From positions 1 to 64,000 of the forward strand of contig DDTJ01000096.1 of the NCBI GenBank assembly GCA_002344525.1: DNA of 64,000 nt, given 5' to 3'. Under the pieces are notes generated by a model. The model did not search any database, was not told the DNA's origin, and saw nothing but the letters and a program-made list of their open reading frames with translations. This document shows, piece after piece, positions 59,051 through 64,000 of the stretch (position 1 is the stretch's first letter; each line of letters begins with the position of its first letter). The position numbers and the translations under genes are program-made. Origin of the DNA: Akkermansiaceae bacterium UBA2367. GTDB lineage: Bacteria; Verrucomicrobiota; Verrucomicrobiia; Verrucomicrobiales; DEV007.

Positions 59051-62000
59051 ATGATCCCAAAAGCTCTCACGGCGGCCTCCGCCTTGGCGATCCTCGCCGC
59101 CTCCCCCCTCGCCGCCCAAAACGGCCTGCGCGACATTCCCGATTCCAGCGTCGAGGCCCAGCTCGCCGCCTTCAAGCTGATCGAGGGGGCGAAAATCGAG
59201 CTCTTCGCCAGCGAGCCCGCCGTCTCCAGCCCCACCCACATGAACTGGGATGCGCAGGGCCGCCTTTGGGTCGTGAACAGCCCGCTCTATCCCCATATCC
59301 AGCCGGGACAGGAGGAGCAGGACAAAATCGTCATCCTCGAGGACACCGACGGAGACGGCGTCGCCGACAAGCATACCGATTTCGCGACCAACCTACACAT
59401 CCCCACGGCCGTCCTCCCCGGCGACGGCGGGGTCTATGTGGCGAACTCGGTCGAGGTCCTCTTCCTCCGCGACACCGACGGGGACGACAAGGCCGACGAA
59501 AGGCGTGTCGTCTTGTCAGGATTCGGCACCGAGGACACGCACCACCTCGTCCACACCTTCCGCTGGGGCCCCGAGGGGATGCTGTGGATGAACCAGTCCA
59601 TCTACATCCACACTCACCTCGAAACGCCCTACGGCGTGCGTCGGCTGCTCGGCGGGGGCATGTGGCACTACCGCCCCGAAACGCGCCGCGCCGAGGTCTT
59701 CATGAAGGGCCTCGTCAACGCCTGGGGCCACGCCTTCGACGCCTGGGGCCAGAGCTTCATGACCGATGGAGCCGGCGGCCAAGGGATCAACTTCGTCTTC
59801 CCCCGCAGCGTCTTCCTCTCCTCGCCCGGTGCGACGCGCATCCTCCCGGGACTCAATCCGGGACAACCGAAGCATTGCGGCCTCGAATTCCTCACCGGAC
59901 GCCATATCCCCGACTCGCTTCAGGACGTCCTCGCCGCGCCCGACTTCCGGGGCAACCGCATCAACCTCTTCCGGCTCTCCGACCACGGCAGCGCCTACAC
60001 CTCGACCCAGCTTGCCGACCTCGTCTCCTCCAGCCATGGGGCCTTCCGCCCCATCGACGTGAAGATGGGACCCGACGGCGCGATCTACGTGGCCGACTGG
60101 TACAACCCCATCATCCAGCACGGAGAAGTCGATTTCCGCGATCCCCGCCGCGACCATGCCCACGGACGCATCTGGCGCATCAGCTTCGAGGGGCGCGAGC
60201 TGGTGAAGAAGCCGGAGATCGACCAAGCATCCGAGGCCGACCTGATCGCCGCCTTCAACGCCCCCGAAGGCTGGACCCGCAACGCCGCCATCGCCGAACT
60301 GCGCACCCGCGAACCCGAGACAGTCCTCGCCGCCCTCGCCTCGGCCCAAGCTCCCGAAGGCGTCGATGCCGGTCTCTTCGCGCTGCGCAAGATCTGGGCA
60401 GCCCAAAGCGTGAACCGCTTCGATCCCGCCGCCGCCATCGCCCTGACCGAATCGTCAAATCCAAAGGTCCGAGCCGCCGCCCTGCGGGCTCTCTACTACG
60501 ACGCCGCCGACATCCCCGAATCCCTCGCCGTCGCGGAGGAAGCCGTCGCCGATCCGCATCCGCAGGTCCGCCTCTGGGCCGTCAGCGTCCTCGCCCAAAT
60601 CGATTCGCCCGACACCGTGAAAATCGCCCTGCGTGCGCTCGACGGCATCGAGGTGGATGACTTCCTCGACTTCGCGGTCTGGTCGATCTGCCGCGAACAC
60701 GCAGAACGCTGGAAACCCGCCACGACGGACGGCAATCCCTTCGCCACCCCGGCCCAGCTCCTCTACGCGGTGCGGGCGCTGAACGAACCCATCGGCGTTC
60801 CGATCATCCTCGCTGCCCTCGAGTCCGGCGAGTTAGCCTCCGATGCCGAAGTCGCGGGTGTCGCCGACTGGATTTCCAAAGTCGGATCTCCCGCCGATCT
60901 CGACCGTCTCCTCGTCTTCGCCCTCCGCGACGGTGCTTCTTCCGCCCAGCAGACTACCGTGCTCGCCGCCCTCGACAGCGCAGCCAAGCTGCGCAAGCTC
61001 CAGCCCGCCGGAGATTCTGCCCGGCTCACGGCCTTCCTCCAGTCGGAAGATCCCGGCACCTTCGCCAGCGCCGCCTCCCTCGCCGGACTGTGGAAACTCG
61101 AAGCCGCCCGCGAGGGCTTGCAAGCCGCCTTCCTCGATGCCCCGAAAAACGCGACCCGCGCCCGCGCCGCCCTCGACGGACTCATCGCCCTCGGCGGACC
61201 GGCCACGGCCCAGCTTCTCGACACCACCGCAGCGGACAAGGCCGCGCCTTTCCTCCTCCGTTCCTTCGCCACGATCGGACGCACCCGCATGAATCCGGCC
61301 GAAGGCGCCAAGCTCGCCCTCGCCGTCCTGACCGACGCCCCCAACGGCGCCGACCCCCACGGCATCTACGACGCCTTCCTCGCGACCCAGCAGGGACCGG
61401 ACGCCCTCGCCGCCGTCCTCAACGAATCCACTCTGCCCCAAGCCATCGCCCTCGTCGGGATGAACAAGGCCCAGAGCGCCGCGACCCGGCCCGAGGGACT
61501 CGTCGCCGCCCTGCAAAAAGCCGGCGGTCTCAAGCCCATGAAAACCGCCCTCAGCCCCGAGGAGATGGAGGCGATGATGAAGCGGGTCGCGGAAGCGGGC
61601 GACGCGAGGCAAGGCGAAACCATCTACCGCCGCGCCGCCCTGCAATGCGTCGTCTGCCACGCCATCGGAGGAGCCGGAGGCGTCATCGGACCCGACCTCG
61701 TCAGCATCGGCGCGAGCGCCCCGGTCGACTACCTCGTCGACTCGCTGCTCGAACCCAGCAAAAAAATCAAAGAGGGCTACCACACCACCCTCGTCACGAT
61801 GAAGAACGGCAACGCCTTCGCCGGAGCCATCGCCCGCGAGGATGCCAACGAGATCGTCGTCCGCGACGCCGCCGGACAGGAGAACCGCCTTCCCAAGGGC
61901 GAGATCGCCAGCAACCAGATCAGCCCCGTCTCCCTGATGCCGCCCGGATTGACCGCCACCCTGCGGGAGGACGAGTTCATCCATCTCGTCCGCTTCCTCT

Positions 62001-62503
62001 CCGAACTCGGCAAGGACGGCCCCTTCAAAACGCCGTCGAACCGCTTCGTCCGCCAATGGCAAGCCCTGATGCCCCATCCCTCGACCCGCGACCGCATCGG
62101 GCACTACGGATCAAAGATCTTCACCGAAGCCGTCTCCGACTACGTGTGGATTCCCGTCTACGCCACCGTCGCCGGAGCCGTCCCCCTCGCCGAACTGCCC
62201 GAAGTCGAAGGACGAAGCCGGAGCCATCTCGGCGTCCTGCGCACCGTCCTCGACGTGAAAGCCGCCGGTCCCGTGAAAGTGAAGCTCACCGGCAAGCTCG
62301 CCGGTCTCGAATTCTTCCTCGACGACGAGGAGATCCCCCTGCCCGACCAAGGAAACGAGGCCGAACTCGTCCTCGAAGTGAAGGAGCCCGGCAAACGCAA
62401 GCTCACCCTCGCGGGCGTGAAAGGACAGGGACTCGACGCAATTTCCCTGGAAATCCTCGAAGACGCCGCGAAAGCGGGGTTTGTGGAGCTGCGGGATTTT
62501 TGA
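59051..62503 (+). CDS. PVC-type haem-binding dehydrogenase with HEAT-like repeats
   Basis: 1150 residues. A signal peptide (MIPKALTAASALAILAASPL) opens a beta-propeller-like sorbosone/glucose dehydrogenase domain to about 400 (DTDGDGVADKHTDFATNLHI, GTEDTHHLVHTFRWGPEGML, VKMGPDGAIYVADWYNP). HEAT-like repeats follow to about 780 (PKVRAAALRALYY, HPQVRLWAVSVLAQI). A c-type haem site, Cys866-x2-Cys869-His870 (LQCVVCHAIGGAGGVIGPDL), marks the cytochrome part, and the protein ends in a beta-sandwich. It belongs to the membrane-bound dehydrogenase/haem-binding group abundant in Planctomycetota and Verrucomicrobiota, assumed to oxidise sugars at the envelope. An SGNH-like gene two genes upstream is the usual companion. 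Confidence 0.92.
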   Translation: MIPKALTAASALAILAASPLAAQNGLRDIPDSSVEAQLAAFKLIEGAKIELFASEPAVSSPTHMNWDAQGRLWVVNSPLYPHIQPGQEEQDKIVILEDTDGDGVADKHTDFATNLHIPTAVLPGDGGVYVANSVEVLFLRDTDGDDKADERRVVLSGFGTEDTHHLVHTFRWGPEGMLWMNQSIYIHTHLETPYGVRRLLGGGMWHYRPETRRAEVFMKGLVNAWGHAFDAWGQSFMTDGAGGQGINFVFPRSVFLSSPGATRILPGLNPGQPKHCGLEFLTGRHIPDSLQDVLAAPDFRGNRINLFRLSDHGSAYTSTQLADLVSSSHGAFRPIDVKMGPDGAIYVADWYNPIIQHGEVDFRDPRRDHAHGRIWRISFEGRELVKKPEIDQASEADLIAAFNAPEGWTRNAAIAELRTREPETVLAALASAQAPEGVDAGLFALRKIWAAQSVNRFDPAAAIALTESSNPKVRAAALRALYYDAADIPESLAVAEEAVADPHPQVRLWAVSVLAQIDSPDTVKIALRALDGIEVDDFLDFAVWSICREHAERWKPATTDGNPFATPAQLLYAVRALNEPIGVPIILAALESGELASDAEVAGVADWISKVGSPADLDRLLVFALRDGASSAQQTTVLAALDSAAKLRKLQPAGDSARLTAFLQSEDPGTFASAASLAGLWKLEAAREGLQAAFLDAPKNATRARAALDGLIALGGPATAQLLDTTAADKAAPFLLRSFATIGRTRMNPAEGAKLALAVLTDAPNGADPHGIYDAFLATQQGPDALAAVLNESTLPQAIALVGMNKAQSAATRPEGLVAALQKAGGLKPMKTALSPEEMEAMMKRVAEAGDARQGETIYRRAALQCVVCHAIGGAGGVIGPDLVSIGASAPVDYLVDSLLEPSKKIKEGYHTTLVTMKNGNAFAGAIAREDANEIVVRDAAGQENRLPKGEIASNQISPVSLMPPGLTATLREDEFIHLVRFLSELGKDGPFKTPSNRFVRQWQALMPHPSTRDRIGHYGSKIFTEAVSDYVWIPVYATVAGAVPLAELPEVEGRSRSHLGVLRTVLDVKAAGPVKVKLTGKLAGLEFFLDDEEIPLPDQGNEAELVLEVKEPGKRKLTLAGVKGQGLDAISLEILEDAAKAGFVELRDF

Positions 62504-62527
62504 TACTGCTCGCTTCGTTCCCCTGCC

Positions 62528-62630
62528 CTCTTACTCCTTACTCTTACCTCCTTACTCTTACTCCCCCAAGCAGAGCCCGCTTTCCTCCCGACCCGAGTAA
62601 GAGGTAAGAGTAAGGAGTAAGAGTAGGAGC
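62528..62630. repeat. dispersed inverted repeat of GTAAGAG-type words (copy B)
   Basis: A 23-base arm at 62528-62550 is perfectly complementary to 62601-62623; outer parts extend the match. Both arms share long identical stretches with copy A at 5914-6013 near the PKS-NRPS stop, while the centre is unique. It lies between the dehydrogenase stop and the FG-GAP start. Confidence 0.85.
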
Positions 62631-62661
62631 AAAGGAAGAACGCCAATCACACCAAGCCCCC

Positions 62662-63858
62662 ATGAAACCCGCCCATCTCCTCCCCACCCTCGCCCTGACC
62701 GCCCTCGTCGCCACGCTGGCGGCGCAGCAGCCGCCCGCCCCGAAAAAGCTGAAATGGCGCGTCCAGCAGCTCCACAAGGACAACAACGAAGGCCTCGCCA
62801 TCGGCGACATCGACGGCGACGGCAAAGCCGACATCACCGCTGGCGAGTTCTGGTATGCCGCCCCCGACTTCAAGCCTCGCCCCGTGCGCAAGATCCTCCC
62901 CTTCGGCAAGGACTACATGCAGAGCTGCGGCGAACACCTCTTCGACATGGACGGCGACGGCGACCTCGACATCCTCTCCATCGCCTTCACCCTGCCCGTG
63001 CTGAACTGGTATGAAAACCCCGGCACCGGAAACCACGACGTCGAAAACTGGAAAGTCCACGAGCTGGTCGATACCGGCATCAAGGCAAACGAGGCCAGCT
63101 TCCTCCACGATTTCGACAAGGACGACGTTCCGGAATGGATCGTGAACTCCTGGGTCGCGACCAATCCCATGGAGATCTACCGCCTCGTCCGAGGCGAGGA
63201 CGGCAAGGTGAAGGCCGAAAAGCACCTCGTCTCCGAAAGCGGCAACAGCCACGGCATGGGCTTCGGCGACATCAACGGCGACGGACTCGACGACATCGTC
63301 TTCGGCCAAGGCTGGTACGAATGCCCCAAGGACGGCCCCTTCTCCGGCCCATGGACTTGGCGCAAGGACTTCGACCTGCCCCACGCGAGCTGCCCCGTCC
63401 TCGTCCTCGACCTCAACGGCGACGGACGCAACGACCTCGTCTGGGGCGACGGCCACAACTATGGCCTCTACTGGCACGAACAACTGGAGCCGCAGTCCAA
63501 CAGCATGACGACCTGGCGGCAGCACCTCATCGACAAGAAATTCTCCCAAGCCCACGCCCTCGCCTGGGAGGACATCGATGGCGACGGGAAACCCGAGCTG
63601 ATCACCGGGATGCGCTACTTCGCCCACTCCGGCAACGATCCCGGCGAGCACGACCCCGTCACCCTTCAATACTACCGATGGAATCCCGAGAGCCGGACCT
63701 GGGCGAAGCACCTCATCCACAGCGGCCCTAGCGGTGAAGCCCCCGGCACCGGCCTGCAAATCCGCGTCGCCGACCTCGACGGCAACGGCTTCCCCGACCT
63801 CGCCCTGCCCGGCAAGACCGGAACGCACATCCTCTGGAACGAGGGCTGGACGGAGTAG
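62662..63858 (+). CDS. secreted FG-GAP/VCBS repeat protein
   Basis: 398 residues with a signal peptide (MKPAHLLPTLALTALVATLA). At least five calcium-binding repeats of the type D-x-D-G-D-G-x-x-D are visible: IGDIDGDGKADITAGEFW, FDMDGDGDLDILSIAF, FGDINGDGLDDIVFGQGW, LDLNGDGRNDLVWGDG and WEDIDGDGKPELITGM, with a last VADLDGNGFPDLALPG. They fold as a beta-propeller of the integrin/FG-GAP kind, often for carbohydrate or surface interactions. No catalytic motif. The frequent pattern of a haem-binding dehydrogenase followed by such a protein supports envelope function. Start begins the signal peptide directly. Confidence 0.9.
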   Translation: MKPAHLLPTLALTALVATLAAQQPPAPKKLKWRVQQLHKDNNEGLAIGDIDGDGKADITAGEFWYAAPDFKPRPVRKILPFGKDYMQSCGEHLFDMDGDGDLDILSIAFTLPVLNWYENPGTGNHDVENWKVHELVDTGIKANEASFLHDFDKDDVPEWIVNSWVATNPMEIYRLVRGEDGKVKAEKHLVSESGNSHGMGFGDINGDGLDDIVFGQGWYECPKDGPFSGPWTWRKDFDLPHASCPVLVLDLNGDGRNDLVWGDGHNYGLYWHEQLEPQSNSMTTWRQHLIDKKFSQAHALAWEDIDGDGKPELITGMRYFAHSGNDPGEHDPVTLQYYRWNPESRTWAKHLIHSGPSGEAPGTGLQIRVADLDGNGFPDLALPGKTGTHILWNEGWTE

Positions 63859-63906
63859 TCCTTGGTCTTGGTCGCCGAGTTGCCGTTCGGTTGAGGGGCG
63901 AAAATC

Positions 63907-63977
63907 TGTAGCCGAGGTCATCGACCTCGGTCGAACGTCGTGGGGACTTCGAACCGACCTCAGTGAGGTCGGCTACA
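63907..63977. repeat. inverted repeat with CCGAGGTC and CCGACCTC hairpins
   Basis: The left arm TGTAGCCGAGGTCA...GGTCGAA at 63907-63935 is mirrored by the right arm at 63948-63977 ending in GGCTACA. Each arm holds its own hairpin (CCGAGGTC-atc-GACCTCGG and CCGACCTC-agt-GAGGTCGG). It is another REP-like family and lies after the FG-GAP gene at the window edge. Confidence 0.75.
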
Positions 63978-64000
63978 ACGCTGGCGCGTTTTTCCTGCCC

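Overview
The window is GC-rich chromosomal DNA from a member of the Verrucomicrobiota. The evidence is a five-gene pilus locus in the order known from Akkermansia (Amuc_1098 to Amuc_1102), a PSCyt1/PSD1 plus DUF1501 gene pair, DUF1080, a PVC-type haem-binding dehydrogenase with HEAT-like repeats, and several secreted FAD oxidoreductases. I see no rRNA, tRNA, transposase, integrase or CRISPR array.

Layout. 1-5.9 kb: the 3' end of a TpsB outer-membrane transporter, a small anchored protein, a translationally coupled trio (DUF2071, methyltransferase-like, membrane protein), a DUF1080 protein, a ferredoxin and a small membrane protein. 6.0-18.0 kb: one 12-kb gene for a 4006-residue polyketide synthase-peptide synthetase. 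18.5-24.7 kb: an unknown anchored protein, malate dehydrogenase, MalQ, a secreted FAD oxidoreductase and an unknown secreted protein. 24.9-36.0 kb: an EF-hand/CocE hydrolase, the DUF1501/PSD1 pair, a coiled-coil membrane protein, a Lys/Ala-rich basic protein, a Uma2-Nudix pair and a Tat-exported FAD oxidoreductase. 36-41 kb: polyphosphate kinase, two cyclophilins (one strikingly eukaryote-like) and a phytoene-desaturase-like flavoprotein. 41.2-44.4 kb: coaE-rho-rnd, with an unusual Gly-rich insert in Rho. 44.5-53.4 kb: the pilus locus, preceded by a UDP-glucuronate decarboxylase and an OmpA-like protein. 53.5-64 kb: moaC, an FAH-family hydrolase, a membrane transglutaminase-like protein with an internal zinc ribbon, a ferritin-like protein, an SGNH-like protein without its serine, an unknown AT-richer gene, the haem-binding dehydrogenase and an FG-GAP protein.

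The main candidate for something new is the megasynthase. Its order is KS-AT-DH-CMeT-structural KR-ER-KR-ACP-C-A-PCP, the layout and length of fungal highly reducing PKS-NRPS hybrids. It ends in a domain that resembles cyanobacterial acyl-ACP reductase (COG5322-like), with a Rossmann glycine motif and a cysteine that lines up with the AAR catalytic cysteine. It has neither the usual short-chain-dehydrogenase R domain nor a thioesterase. The adenylation pocket reads like known glycine codes, so the simplest prediction is a reduced, possibly C-methylated acyl-glycine released by reduction as an aldehyde. No tailoring enzyme, exporter or phosphopantetheinyl transferase lies nearby.

A second theme is the density of dispersed palindromic repeats between genes. 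At least six families are present. One has two copies 56 kb apart with identical arms and different loops; another shows a compensatory base-pair change; a short tandem repeat sits in frame inside the PSD1 gene.
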